Shown here: one piece after another, positions 23,777 through 35,537 of the stretch
Layout of the letters: the number at the start of each line of letters is the position of its first letter
Numbering within the stretch: the stretch's first letter is position 1
Assembly (NCBI GenBank): GCA_025602905.1
Contig: JAHLKI010000007.1
Coordinates: 124,001-188,000 of the forward strand
DNA length: 64,000 bases
From: Phlyctochytrium arcticum
Lineage: Eukaryota > Chytridiomycota > Chytridiomycetes > Chytridiales > Chytridiaceae
Direction: 5' to 3'
Notes under the pieces: generated by a model
What the model saw: only the letters and a program-made list of their open reading frames with translations
Databases searched by the model: none
Told to the model about the DNA's origin: nothing
Translations under genes and position numbers: made by a program

Positions 23777-24019
23777 GGTCGTCGCCCTGTTGAGAGAAAG
23801 CTTGTAGCGTTCTAATCCAGAATGTTTGCACCTATTTGCGGTTTTTGTGAGGTTGGTGGGAATGCAGCGGAAATCTCAATTTGAATTTTGAGAGGTCGGC
23901 TACCAACATCATGACAAAAACTTTCATTTACAAACTTCTGGAGTCAAGTCTTGCATTTCGTTGATCAACAGTCAAATAAGTTATATATAATTAAGATCAC
24001 ATAACGTCGCATAAAGGAA

Positions 24020-25038
24020 CTAGTAAGGTTTAAAGCGACGATTGGCTTTGAGTGCCGCGATGCGCTCCTTGTCTTCCTCAAATTTCTTTCGTAGATCAGC
24101 CAGTTCTGAGTGGGTTGGGTAAGCATTTGTAGGATCAAAAAGATCCATGTGAGAGACTTACGATTTCTTTTCTTCTCCCGCATCTGGAATCGATAAAAGT
24201 CCACCAGTTCATTGCTCTTGGGTTTCAGTTTCTTTGCTTCCTCTGGTCGCACGGCGGTGACGGCACCACCCTTTCCATCCAAATTGACATTTCGCCGGCC
24301 CCGACCCCCTACGACCGTCACGAAACCATCCTCATCAGGCATATTCCGGCGCTGTTCGTGCAGTATTCGCGCTTCTCGCTCGGCATTATCAAATGCCACC
24401 AGCGCCGTATCGACACTAATTTGTAGATCTTCTGGTGGTGGTCGGCGAGCGAAATGATGCCGAATCCACTTCGCCAAACCTGCCTCGTGCCCCGCAATTG
24501 ATGGGTCAATGACCTGACCAGAACCCTCCTCCTCTTCGGTCGAAGTAGATGGGGCCCATATTCGTATTCTGCTCTTCAACGCCAAGGCCTTCTCAAGCGC
24601 TTCCTTCTCATGAAAGACAACATGAGCCTGCTCTCCACTTATATGTACAGCTGAGTCGTCACCGGCGGTGTTTTTGTAGACAACTTTTTCTATTGTGCCG
24701 CATCGACGGAATAATCGATCCAAATGTGACTTTGATGTATCCACGGGAAGGTTAACAACGAACAGGGTTCGGCCTTCCGGGAGCTCGGAATCTGCCTTTC
24801 TTGACTCGTGGGGACGGATAAAAATACTGTGAGTGACCAGTCTTGTCTGAGTTGTGCATTTGCCATGATATGTGAATGACGGGAGAGGTTCGCAAGGAAC
24901 GTTTAGTGCAGGGACGGTCAACGGAATTATGCGAAAGTTGGAAAATGCTGCCAAAGGTACCGCTTCCTGTTTTGAACCAGCCTCATCCGCAACCTTCCCA
25001 GTAGTTTTTGACTTCCTTGCTGCCTTTTGTTTCGCCAT
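24020..25038 (-). CDS. RRP7: Ribosomal RNA-processing protein 7 (RRP7)
   Basis: Nucleolar small-subunit processome factor. Two exons (25038-24162 and 24105-24020), 320 residues. An RRM-like domain is centred at GRTLFVVNLPVDTSKSHLDR and LFRRCGTIEKVVYK. After a variable middle the signature DEDGFVTVVGG appears. The RRP7 C-terminal domain follows as LVDFYRFQMREKKRN, DLRKKFEEDKERIAALKANR and the terminal RRFKPY, which is diagnostic for the family. The basic N-terminus (MAKQKAARKSKTTGK) suits nucleolar targeting. It lies in a block of minus-strand genes. Confidence 0.95.
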
Positions 25039-25388
25039 TATTCCTGGTTTAAGCTTGCCAATGACTATAATGTTGTTTGCCAGAATCAGAATCCGCCAAA
25101 AACATTTGCCCATCCATTACGAGTCACGTGTAATGCGGATAATGGAAAATTTGCGATCTTGAAGCAGATCTTGAAGGCACTTCCTCCCCTCCAGCTTCCC
25201 CTCTATGATGATGCCCTCCATCCCGCTTCATAGTTGAACTCAATCACTGCCATGGTGGGTTTAAACAGGATCTCTCAAAGGAGGAGGGAAGTGCTCGCAT
25301 CACCCATATCACGGCTAGGTCTGATCACTACATGTCATCAAGTAAATTATCAAAAATCTGTGTGCAATCCCTAGAAAACAATCCAACG
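25039..25388. other. Intergenic region between RRP7 and AsnRS genes
   Basis: RRP7 promoter region followed by the AsnRS 3' flank. Nothing else recognised. Confidence 0.35.
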
Positions 25389-27588
25389 TCATGGTTTGCA
25401 TCTGCCCATGAACCGTGGGTATAAGCAAACCTATATACTGTGGTTAGCGGATAGGGTAACAAGATATGTGTTGGTTTTCACTACTTACGTCACGAACGGT
25501 ATATCGATTCAACAACCATGCCAGGAATCGTTCTACGCCAAGACCGAAACCGCCGTGTTCGCATGTCCCATACTTGCGCTGGTCAGTGTACCAGTAGTAC
25601 GAACTTGGGTCAATTCCCTCCCGCTTGTATCCTGCAGCAAGCTCCGCAAAGTCCGTTATCCTCATGCTTCCACCTGTAATTTCCCCCACATTAGGCATCA
25701 GAACATCAACACTCTCCGTAAGCCGCCTATCCTCCGGACACTGTTTCATGTAGAAACTCTTGATTTCTTTTGGAAAACGGCAGAGGAGGATAGGTTCACC
25801 GATTGTATCAGTCATACGGCGCTCCGGAGCTTCTGGGATATCGTCGCCAAATTCGTAATCCACCTCCCCAACATTTGTACCATTGGCGTCAAGCACGTCC
25901 TTCTTCACACCGTTGTCGTTTAACCACTTAATAGCATCAGCGTAGTCCATCCGCTTGAAAGGTTTGGTAGGAGCCTTGAAGTCTGGATTCAATTCCATCA
26001 TAATCCTGCTGCCCAGAGGGTCCGTTGTGACCTGGGTCAATACAGATACAATCATGTCTTCAATAAAGCTCAACAAATCTTCAAAGTCGATAAAAGCAAG
26101 TTCCGCTTCGCAGTGGGTATACTCAGATAGATGCCGGCGAGTGTGGGACTTTTCGGCGCGGAAGGATTCCGAGATAGCATAAACGTCTCCTAAAGATGGA
26201 AGGCATGTCTCAAGGTATAGTTGGGACGACTGCGATAGGTAAGACTGTTTTACCACGGGCGTCAGATATTATTCAAGGATAGAGATGGAAAGGGCAACTT
26301 ACTGTTTCACCGTAATACTTGAAATCAAACAACGTGCCACCTCCTTCAACTTGTGTCTGCACCATGAGAGGTGGTGTGACTTCCAAAACTTTCCGCGAAT
26401 CAAAGTAATCACGGAACGCTTTCAGCACCAAAGCTCGCATCTTTAGCACGTTGGATGATGTTTCTCCGCGAATGACCAAGTGGCGCTGATCAAGCAAAAT
26501 GTCCGGGCTTGATTCCTGTATATAGTGGATCAACATTTGTCACCACCACACATAAACTGAGTCTGTGCAATTCTTACGGTGTTCAGCTTGTTCCCAAAGG
26601 CATCATCGCCTCCGGGGGCTCGCCCAACAACTTCCCAGTAATCTGCGTGAAGCTCGTGCCCTCCAGGTGCCTTGAACAGTAATCCCGTTAACAAACAGAA
26701 AACCATGAATACCACTGAACATACGGATTTGCCCTCCTTCACAACTTGTAAGACTCCAGTTATAAAAACAGTTGATTCTGGGGTCAATGTAAGCGCATCA
26801 TAGCTTTGGCACTATAAGCACATCTTGAGTTTTTGCGACATAGAGTGCATTCGTAAACAAATCCGCTATGCATACCTCCTTGCCCGTCAAGACACATTGC
26901 AGATAGCCTGTTCCGTCACGGAGAATAACGAAGGCGATGTTTCTCCCCTGTACACGGTGCCGATGCACCCAGCCGTACACCTTAACGCGCTTGCCACGAT
27001 AGGCCTCTCCATCTCGAATCTTGATCTGTTCCATGTATGTGAGACAGTCGCCCCAGCAATATAAACAATCTCGCGATGGTATACTTTTGTTGCTGCCGGA
27101 AGCGATTGATCCTCTTCCAGCACAATGCCCACTGATTCTGCCAGTCGCTCCGCATCGACTGCACTGTTCTTGTCGGCATGAGCGGCGTCCTGCACTGCCC
27201 TTGCTGCTGCCTTTTGAGCCTTCTTTAGAATGATTTCATTCAGCTTTTGCGCCTTCTTTAAAGCCGTTTTGGAAAGAGGTTGATGCCCCTCATCCGTAAT
27301 TTTTCGAACTATAATTGTGTTCCAGAATAAGCGTACAAAGCGTCCCGGAATAGTTTCATAGTCCTGCCTTGAAATTCCGAATTGATAACGTCCTTCCGGT
27401 ACCCCCTCACGCACCGCATGGTCAGCGGGGTGAGGGAACTCTTCCCCACTGGAATTCGGAGCAAGTTGAGCGCAGCTGAACGTATTGGCCGAAGCCCAAA
27501 TCTTGGAACAAGGAAAGACATAGAGGCATCGCTGTCGAATACATTGAAATCCAGAGATCATTTGGGTCGGAATTTCAACACACAGCAT
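25389..27588 (-). CDS. Asparaginyl-tRNA synthetase, cytosolic type, with chimeric 5' exon
   Basis: Class II synthetase charging tRNA-Asn. Exons: 27588(?)-27085, 27025-26876, 26811-26725, 26670-26578, 26515-26303, 26244-25489 and 25430-25389. The lysine-rich N-terminal extension ([20 protein letters not shown]) precedes the anticodon-binding OB domain ([10 protein letters not shown]). Class II motif 2 is [20 protein letters not shown]; motif 3 is [14 protein letters not shown]; the protein ends [11 protein letters not shown], like yeast Ded81. About 614 residues if the first in-frame ATG (27588) is used. That ATG and the next roughly 85 codons lie inside a duplicated fragment of the mitochondrial bS21 gene read in another frame. 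An alternative start at 27521 in the bS21m frame could be joined by a 47-base GTGAGG...CAG intron. The catalytic assignment is secure; the N-terminus is not. Confidence 0.93.
27309..27521 (-). pseudogene. Truncated duplicate of mitochondrial bS21 gene 5' part
   Basis: Reads [18 protein letters not shown], then [13 protein letters not shown] and [19 protein letters not shown]. This matches the first 65 or so residues of the intact bS21m at 32768 (MSLLSRIGLRPLRPAA, PLTMLFSRAYRKE, SESQGRTMKVSRDSLYAYS). The similarity extends upstream through a CCAAGCCACGC-type motif. It breaks off exactly after the Tyr-Ala-Tyr-Ser codons, where AsnRS coding sequence begins. The two copies are inverted and flank the SEC8 gene. 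About half the amino acids are kept, so the copy is not recent or is under some constraint. Confidence 0.85.
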
Positions 27589-27812
27589 CGGAGCGCGTGG
27601 CTTGGAGCGTGGCTTGGAACGTGTCAGCGCGGCAAGTCAATTGAACGCCAGCGGAGACTCAAGAAATTGGCCGAATCGCAGGCCCAATCGTATGCTCCAC
27701 GACCTACAACACTAACCAGCTGAACACACTGATCTCTCGGGAATCTACATTTGAACTTTTGGTGACCCCCTCCCACACTAATACGCGTCAATGAACGGGA
27801 TCTCGGGCCGAA

Positions 27813-30800
27813 ATGTTCAGCACACCTCGAAGTAAATCTCCCAACAAGAAGACCGCACGCCGAGGCTCCATAGGGAGCAAAGTCAGTCCACACAACTCAG
27901 ACTTTGGTCGAGATGGACTGGATGGAGGAGAGCCCAATACGCTCCCCAAACTCGTTATCGATGTGCAAAACGAGATCAGCTCTGGGTGGGATTTTATGAC
28001 CTCACCGGATGTATGCAACGCTTTTCGTCTGCAGCCTCGACTCATGCACTAAATGCGATTCTACTAGTTCAATCCGGTACCCCATGCGTTGAGCTTGCTA
28101 GATGAAAGCTCGCTGGGTCGAGATTATAGAGCATTTTGCGAAGCTTACGGCAAGCTGGAAGGAGCCATGGACCTGATTGTCAATGGTGACCAAATTGACG
28201 CAATTCGAAAACATAATTGTCGTCGGATTACTTACGGTTATGACAGATTATCATCAGGCTTTCAATACATCCATTCAAACGTTCAGTAATGTGGTCGAAA
28301 ACATCACAGGTGAGTGACTTCGGACGCACTCGTAGCTGCAGTGATATTTCTGACATACTCGACACTAAGACTCTCAGCGGCGCGTGCGTGAGACTCGTGC
28401 AAACTTAGAAAACAGCAAGGATTGGTTGCAATGCAAGAGATTTGATCTGCTCCACCTATGGTTAAAGAGCATTCAGTATAAAGAGATCAATCGGATACTC
28501 GACCAAATGTACGCAACAATCGCGGTGTTATGCGCCCGCACTGTATTGATGCAATTAATAGAGAGGAGTTGCAAGGAGTCCCTGATCGCTTGGAGAGCTT
28601 AATTCAGGCAAAATATTTCCTCACGGCTGTCAAACTTTTGGTGTCTGCAACTCGAAACGTTGAAGAAGGAGAATGTTCGGAAATTGGAGCTCTGGAAGCG
28701 GTAAAGCAAAAGCTGCAAGAAATGCATGGGGTGCGTTCCGAATCTGACTGCGGGTAAACACTCGTGACCTGATCGATGTTATCCAAGGACAGTCTCTTCA
28801 CGAAACATTGATTGAGGAACTTCATAGTCACCTATATCTCAAAAGTCCATTTACCCTCTACAGGGTAGAAGCAGGTAATAAGGCGGTTAATTTGTGCGGA
28901 TGTATTGTTTTTAACCAAAATTAGTTGATCACCACACATTGCGGAAGCAACACAGGTTAGAATTCTCTTTCGTACATATTGGCCATATTGTTGAAACCAG
29001 AGCTGCAGTGGCAAATACTCCAACCCAAGACTGTTCCGTAGCGGGCCCGATAATATCTTGAGTATGGACAGATCAAGAAGACCTGGCGCTGGCCGCCCTG
29101 GTATGCCTAACGTTTGAATACTCGTGTGATTATGTCTAAGAAACCGGCAAAAAGGGTCTGAGCCATTAGAGGAAAGGCTACAGAAAATCGCAGGCTCTGA
29201 GGACCCTGAAGAGGTATCTGTTCCCAGTGGAGCTGTTTCTGAGACTAGCCGTCTAATTTTTATTCAGACCGCAGAGGATCTGGAAACAAACCCGGAAGCC
29301 GACTCTTATCAATATATCCAGTCTTTACTTGAGAGTCTAGCACACCTTGGTCGACTCGGGCAGGCAATGGAGGTATTTGGTCCTCTTTACTCTTCACGAC
29401 CATTGATTGACCGAGCGAGACAGGTCATACGCGAACGTCTACCGGTTGAGCTCTACTACGTTGTCGAGCGCACTGTCCAAGAGGTAGATCATCGGTGGGT
29501 GAAATCTGATTAAACTCTGAATCGTTCGCTTTCTGAACAATCTGGAGCAGATTTGGAAAGCTTAGTGCATCCGCCACCGATGCTGCATCACAACGAGTCG
29601 GAAATGGTGGACCAAATCTTCTTGGGACGGACGTTCGAAACGTTGAAGTCCGTCTTCTGCTCGAGTTTCTGTGGGAGCTGTTCCTCAAATTGGAAGCCAT
29701 CGTCCAAGGTCATCGATTTCTGCAGGCTGTTGCTCTGCGTATAAGCAAGAAGTCCGGACTTCAAACAGAAGGATGTATGTGAGATGCGTTCATCGCCCTC
29801 GTCTCATCGAAATGTACAAGTCTCACGATTACATTTAGGGTACACAATCAGAGATGTGTGGTTCACCGCGCAAAATGAGCTGAAGGCCCTTCTGTACGAG
29901 TATGTGCGGAACCCTGAGCGAAAAATTACAGAAGCTAGTGTCGTGGTATCACTTAATGACTTACTAAAGGACAGAAGACGTGCCCGAACTCGACCACCAG
30001 ACCAAGTAGGTGTCCCTAGCTTATAACTCATGATTGTAGTAGGACTTGCATTGATAAATCTCTAGCCGCTATATCGCGTGATTGTTGCCAATGACGATGA
30101 AATGCGGGCTGCCTACCTTGCGTTGAATCCTGAAGCGGGTGAGATGGCAGCAAACGTCGTGACAAAAGTTCGGCAAGTACTTGAAGGGCCGGAGGCGGAA
30201 GCGGATGAGGAAGAGGCCGTGGTCGGCGTGGTAGATTCGTTTGCTTCCAATACAGTTGTTGCTGGACATCGACTGTTGATCACCCCCGACCCATACAATA
30301 TCCTGGTGGTATTTGGTCCGACCAGCGCCTTCGTACTTCGCATGGAAACTATGCTCAGCGCAAGGTACTTGTTTACAGTCTTAGCAGCGACGAAGTACGA
30401 GTATGTTGAACTCATCCGACCGGATTGAAGATTTGGAAATCTGCGGTCTTTCTTAGATGAATTCATCATCAGCGTGTTCCTTCCGCAAATGGAAAACCGC
30501 GTCCTCACCTATTTTCATAATTATGCGAACGGTATGCGATCTCCATCATATATTCACGCTCTTGGTCTAATGGTAGGCTCTGAAGGTCTCGATGCTTTCC
30601 ACACAGATTTCTACGTGGATCTTTCGCCCTTTCCCCTGAGTAAAGTGCGTAGGATCGAAATGGCAGTCACATACTTTAGACACTAACTGCTATTTAGAGT
30701 GCCACCGCCTTGGCAGTTCTAGTACAGGGTATCTGTCGAACTATACCGATTATTCCGATACACCAGGAAGAGGCTATCGCTATGATTGAGAACGTTTTAC

Positions 30801-32368
30801 GCAGCTACTACGACAAGTGCCAATCGAGGTTCAATGGTGGGGGCTGCCGCGCTTTCGAGCTGCCTCCGATCAACATTAAATCTTTATGACACTTAGCGCT
30901 CATATCGAGTAGTCAACCGGGAGCAGACGGTGGCTACAGTAGCATTGTCAGCGCTTCCTGGGTCCGCGAAGGCGGCCTATTGGAGCTCCTGACGCAGTAT
31001 CCGCTGTTTAGATATGAGGTGGATATTTGAAGCTGCAGATTCGTAAAATATGCGCTCATCCGAATTTCAGATTGGACAAGACAAGGACCACAGCTACCAG
31101 CTTACACAAAAGGTAGACACAAATTATCATTTCTCTTCTGTGTGGCACTAAGCCTGTTGACCATCAAGGAAACGTACTTGGAAATGACCCTGAAAAAGGA
31201 TCGATCCTTTCACCGTAGCGAGCTGATTATGGAGTTGCGGAATCTACAGGCGATAGCAAGCTTGCATCATAGTGTGGTAAGTTTCTGAGGCTGCTTGTGG
31301 CACAACATGGGCCAATTATTCTTTCCAGGAATGGTTCATTGGTAAAATGTCAAGGCTGTTTGTTGCGAAGAACACAAAACTTCAAATTGCTCCACTTTTT
31401 GTGCACCTAAAAAACAACAAAGGGTCTAGCAGTGAAAGCTTGGTTTGTAATTCCGCCTTGCGACGCGTAGGATCATTTCTCACGTATTTTTAGGATTCTT
31501 ACTTCAAATTGTCGTCCGAGTCGTTGCCGGAACTGCCAGTGGAGCCTCAGGAAGACTTGCAACTGGGTCTGCAGCCGGACTTAATTCAGTAGGTCAAATC
31601 TTAAAAAATGCCTACAAAAGTCTAACCCATTGGGGAACAGGAAATTCCAAGCGGTACTGACTGATTACCAAAAGCTTTCAGACACATGTCTCCATGTGTT
31701 GCGCGTGGAGTTACGGTGTCATTCGATGTACTATCTGGATTTAGCCATGCGCGAAGGAACATATTTCCTGGACGATGATTCTCAAGAGCCCGATCCGTAC
31801 ATTGGCTTACTCAATCTTGACTTATCCACCATCGAGGAGGCTCTCAGTGCCGTTTTACATCCTCAGAGGACGAGGTATATTTCAAAGGAATGCAATCCTC
31901 GCGTCTTTTTAACATTTAATTTGGCTAGATTTGTGTTCGATGGATTGGCCTTCCTTATTGCTCGCACGTTGTGTTCCAATCTGAAACATATCCGGCGGGT
32001 TAATAGCCATGGTGTATCCAAACTGGTCCGCAATGTACAGTCACTGCAGCAAAATTTGACCAATATATCGTCGGTGCCTCATAAGAACCTTGGCCGTGCA
32101 AAGCAATACTTCCAACTTTTGAACTTGACAGGAGAGGTATGAGTGTGCTTACCCAACACTACGCGTATTGCTGCTGATGCTGACACAACAATAGAGCTTA
32201 CTCCAATTCGTGAAAGAGCAAAACAATGGGAAATTCTCTTTTGACGATGTCAAGGTGATATTGGACATAATCTCCAGCGACTCCATAGGGTCGGAGCAAA
32301 TGCAGCCCGGGCATACATATAGTGAGATTTTACAGGCACTCAAAAATTGGTTTGTCAGTCAAAGATAG
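27813..32368 (+). CDS. SEC8: Exocyst complex component SEC8/EXOC4
   Basis: Subunit of the octameric exocyst, which tethers secretory vesicles to the plasma membrane. The gene has many exons from ATG 27813 to TAG 32368. The N-terminal Sec8 domain is readable in pieces: DYRAFCEAYGKLEGAM, YHQAFNTSIQTFSNVVENIT, RETRANLENSKDWLQCKR, LLHLWLKSIQYKEINRILDQ, LESLIQAKYFLTAVKLLVSA and SLHETLIEELHSHLYLKSP. These match the coiled first helical bundle of animal and fungal Sec8. Later exons are all-helical, including VLRVELRCHSMYYLDLAM and PDPYIGLLNLDLSTIEEALS, and end YSEILQALKNWFVSQR. Exon borders in the central 29.0-31.6 kb were not all resolved. The start is opposite the AsnRS 5' end about 220 bases away. 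Confidence 0.9.
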
Positions 32369-32767
32369 TATTTGCCGCCCGCACTGTATATAGAGAAGTA
32401 AAATAACGTTCCACCCTGGGGCAAGAATCACATCATTCAAGTTATCCAAGCCCTTAACATGAAAAACATATGCCTATGGTATGCCAAATCCAATGGTTGA
32501 TCCAGGGCCCGATTCCCCCAATCAGGCATATTAACGTACCGGGCTGCAGGCTCACGCAGCCTTACAGGCATTGAAATAGCTGTTACTTCACACGAAAGAG
32601 TCCGGTGCATTGCGCATTTTTGAAGCTCCATAATTCAAGAGCAAAGGTATATCCCGTTTCCGGGTTTCCCACGCTTCGTGTTCAAAGCCACGCCCCAAGC
32701 CACGCAATCCAAACGACTCCATCGAAATTCGTCAAGACGGATTTCGACTTGACAAATTGTTTCTGTC
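32369..32767. promoter_or_regulatory. SEC8 3' flank and bS21m promoter
   Basis: The last 100 bases carry two CCAAGCCACGC-like motifs that recur upstream of the truncated copy at about 27600. They are therefore part of the duplicated bS21m promoter segment and candidate shared regulatory elements. Confidence 0.5.
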
Positions 32768-33227
32768 ATGTCCCTGCTTTCAAGAATAGGGCTTCGGCCA
32801 CTTCGTCCAGCTGCGATTAGCATGTTTCAAGTCCCTGCCGTATCAAGCTGCCCCAACCCACTGACCATGCTCTTTTCACGGGCCTACCGGAAAGAGATCG
32901 TTACTTCTGAATCGCAAGGCAGGACGATGAAAGTGTCCCGGGACTCTTTGTACGCTTATTCTATGTTGCGAAATGTTCTGGACGAGTCAAAAGCGAAGAG
33001 CCTTGTGCGAGCCCAAGGACGATTCGAGCCAAACCCAGATAAACGACGAAGGAAGAAGCGGGAGCGAGAATGGAAGATTTATATGCAGCATGTGAAGAAG
33101 CAGGTGCAGATTGCGTACGACTTGAAGACAAGGTGGGTCTCTTGTTTGTCTTTTGACCTTCTGTGGAAGTGTACTGAATACCTGTAATAGGACACAAATC
33201 GAGCGTCGGAATTATGATCACATTTGA
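32768..33227 (+). CDS. Mitochondrial small-subunit ribosomal protein bS21m
   Basis: 133 residues in two exons (32768-33132, 33191-33227). A basic hydrophobic N-terminus (SLLSRIGLRPLRPAAISMF) suits mitochondrial import. The mature part carries the bS21 pattern: ESQGRTMKVSRDSLYAYSML, then RFEPNPDKRRRKKREREWK, corresponding to the R..FE.PS.KRRRKKRE core of bacterial S21 and yeast Mrp21. A broken inverted copy of its 5' half lies at 27309-27521. The mtSSB gene follows on the same strand, about 300 bases downstream. Confidence 0.85.
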
Positions 33228-33528
33228 TTTGTATGCAAGATGCATAAGCGAACCCGATACATTTCTTTCCATACCCATTATCCATCACCAATCCTCCTCC
33301 CACATCAAACCTCCACTTGTAAATTATAATACTAGATATCATCCCTTCGTCTCCTTTGGCAAATACGACAGACCATCAAATTGCAAGGCCTTGCAAGGAA
33401 AATTTGCATTTATTCCGGAAGTAGACATATGAATTTGTGTAACGAGTGACCTCGGAGGTTTGAGCCCGGGTTTCAAGGGTTTGGGCTGTCAAAATTGTCC
33501 ACGCAATCACACACAACGGTGATCGACG

Positions 33529-34219
33529 ATGTTTTCCAACGCTATTAGACTTCCTAGCAGGCGGTTGTTGCTCAAGCAGACTGTGAGTGGCTCGTCCGCA
33601 CCTGTTATCCAACCTTTGTTCTGACTCTTGGCAGGCTGCGTTCTCAACTACGCGACCCACACTCAAAGGTAAGATTCCCCTTGAGATTGTATACCCTCGC
33701 CTCTAGTTCTTATCGTACGTAGGCATAAATAAGGTCATACTTGTTGGCAACCTTGGCAATGATCCGGAATACCATGAGTTCCCAGTCAAGGAAGGTCAAA
33801 CTGTCGACCCTGCGCGAGCAGGCTACTGGAAACTATCCTTGGCGACATCAAAATCAAAGAGAAACGAGGACGGCACGTTTACTGATGACACGCAATGGCA
33901 TCGCATCAAGGTTTATAAGCCAAACTTGAACGACCGCGTTCGAAAAGGGTACCGAACTCGCCCATCTGTCCGCTGAATTGACGCATGAGTGTGCTGATTT
34001 GTTTACTTTAGAGCTACCGTGTATATTGAAGGGGAGTTGAAGTACTGGCACACTGAGGATGGCAAAAATGGAGTTGAAATTAGAGCTCAAGGTGCGTGTT
34101 GTCTTTCGTGTCGGTCATCATTGGTTATTGAAGATACATGTCGTCAAGGATATCCAAATGTCATCAAACCCGCTGCCTCTTTCAATGATCCTACAGGCTC
34201 ATATGAAATCAGCTCTTAG
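33529..34219 (+). CDS. Mitochondrial single-stranded DNA-binding protein (RIM1/mtSSB)
   Basis: OB-fold SSB that coats single-stranded mitochondrial DNA. Exons 33529-33582, 33635-33668, 33723-33948, 34012-34091 and 34149-34219. The presequence (MFSNAIRLPSRRLLLKQTAA) ends near FSTTRP, a typical mitochondrial cleavage context. The SSB fold starts INKVILVGNLGNDPE and continues with YWKLSLATS, DTQWHRIKVY and ATVYIEGELKYW, all hallmarks of the family. The last exon (GYPNVIKPAASFND) does not match known SSB tails well, so the final acceptor is less certain. Confidence 0.92.
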
Positions 34220-34517
34220 GTTAGGATCAGGCAGGACAATCGTCAGGTAGTCCAGTATGTGTAGCATCGTTTGGGTCGGATGCCATACCGCTCCTTGCCA
34301 AGTCTTATTTAGCAGATGGACATTTTTCACGCCTTCCGCTTATACATTGTATCATAGTTTGCCGTTACATCCTGGCTATTATATTTTTGTCGGCCAGTTC
34401 ATCTTATTTACGCGGACGAGGCTGCCTCGCCTGAAGATATTATGAAGTCTTTCATCCCGCACTACCGGTAGATCATAAACAAAGCTCTACGCGTACCATG
34501 TTTTTGAAAGGCAGAAC

Positions 34518-35398
34518 ATGCGGGATGTTTCAAAACTTGCCAGGATATCCGTGTCCAGCCACAAGGAAGAGCACCCACCACAACGTCTAGTCGACGGTGA
34601 CCTGAATACGTATTGGCAGTGAGTGGACTACCCCGGGAAAGAAAGCCCGAATCTTGAAAGTGTAGCAAGGAACATACTAACGATGCGTGTGCCGATAGAT
34701 CTGATGGAGCGCAACCGCATTATATCACCTTGGAGTTTCCACAGCGTATGACCTTAACGGTACGGCTATGTAACAAGTGTCCCATGGAAGTTTACTGATA
34801 GATCTATATGAACAGAAACTGTCATTATACTTGGATCACGCCAAGGATGAAAGCTACACACCAAATTTAGTGTCGATCCGAGCCGGCAACAGCAATTATG
34901 ATTTGCAGGTATGTCCGCAGGAAAGAGTACAAGCAACTCTGTATACTGACACTATATTCAGGATTTGAATCGCTTTGAAATTGGAGAAGGGCAGGGATGG
35001 ATCGACTTTTCTTTGGGCGATGATGACGACAACTCGTATGCGCAAGATGATGGATGACTATTGAGGACATAGTGAATTAATCTCATAATGCAGGACACCT
35101 CTTCGGGTGCATGTCTTGCAGATCTGTATCCTGGCCAATCTACAGAATGGAAAGGATACGCATATCCGCCAACTGAAGGTGTTTGCACCTCCCGCGTAAG
35201 TTTATCACCGCAAACGAAAATCAGCAAACGATTCTGAGTGTGCATTTCCTACAGCCGCCATGACATGTTACCCGATGATGTCCTTCCATTTAGCAACCGA
35301 GAGTATCAAATGTAAGTTGAGACATTTTTTTGCGCTTGTCAGGAAAAAATAAACTAATTTACGGGGGTAATGAATCTAGGTATTCCACTTTTCGGTGA
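34518..35398 (+). CDS. APC10: Anaphase-promoting complex subunit 10 (APC10/DOC1)
   Basis: DOC-domain subunit of the APC/C ubiquitin ligase, which helps bind D-box substrates with the co-activator. Seven exons by phase: 34518-34618, 34699-34759, 34816-34908, 34962-35035, 35094-35195, 35255-35311 and 35380-35398. Diagnostic blocks: LVDGDLNTYWQSDGAQPHYI, LYLDHAKDESYTPN, SIRAGN, GWIDFSL, LQICILANLQNGKDTHIRQL, KVFAPP and the C-terminal YSTFR in the position of the family's Ile-Arg tail region. The start Met is placed just before VSKLARISVSSHK, so the N-terminus is shorter than in animals. An upstream 5' exon cannot be excluded. The C-terminal exon has only six codons plus the stop. Confidence 0.93.
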
Positions 35399-35537
35399 TG
35401 AGGGATGCTCATTAAGGGGGGATTTGACTCTCTATCTGCGCACTGCATTTAAAAGGTCCAAAACAGAAATTACATAGGACAAAATATGTACACGGGGGTG
35501 GGGAAAACTACCAAATCGCAAAACCCGGGTGAATTGG

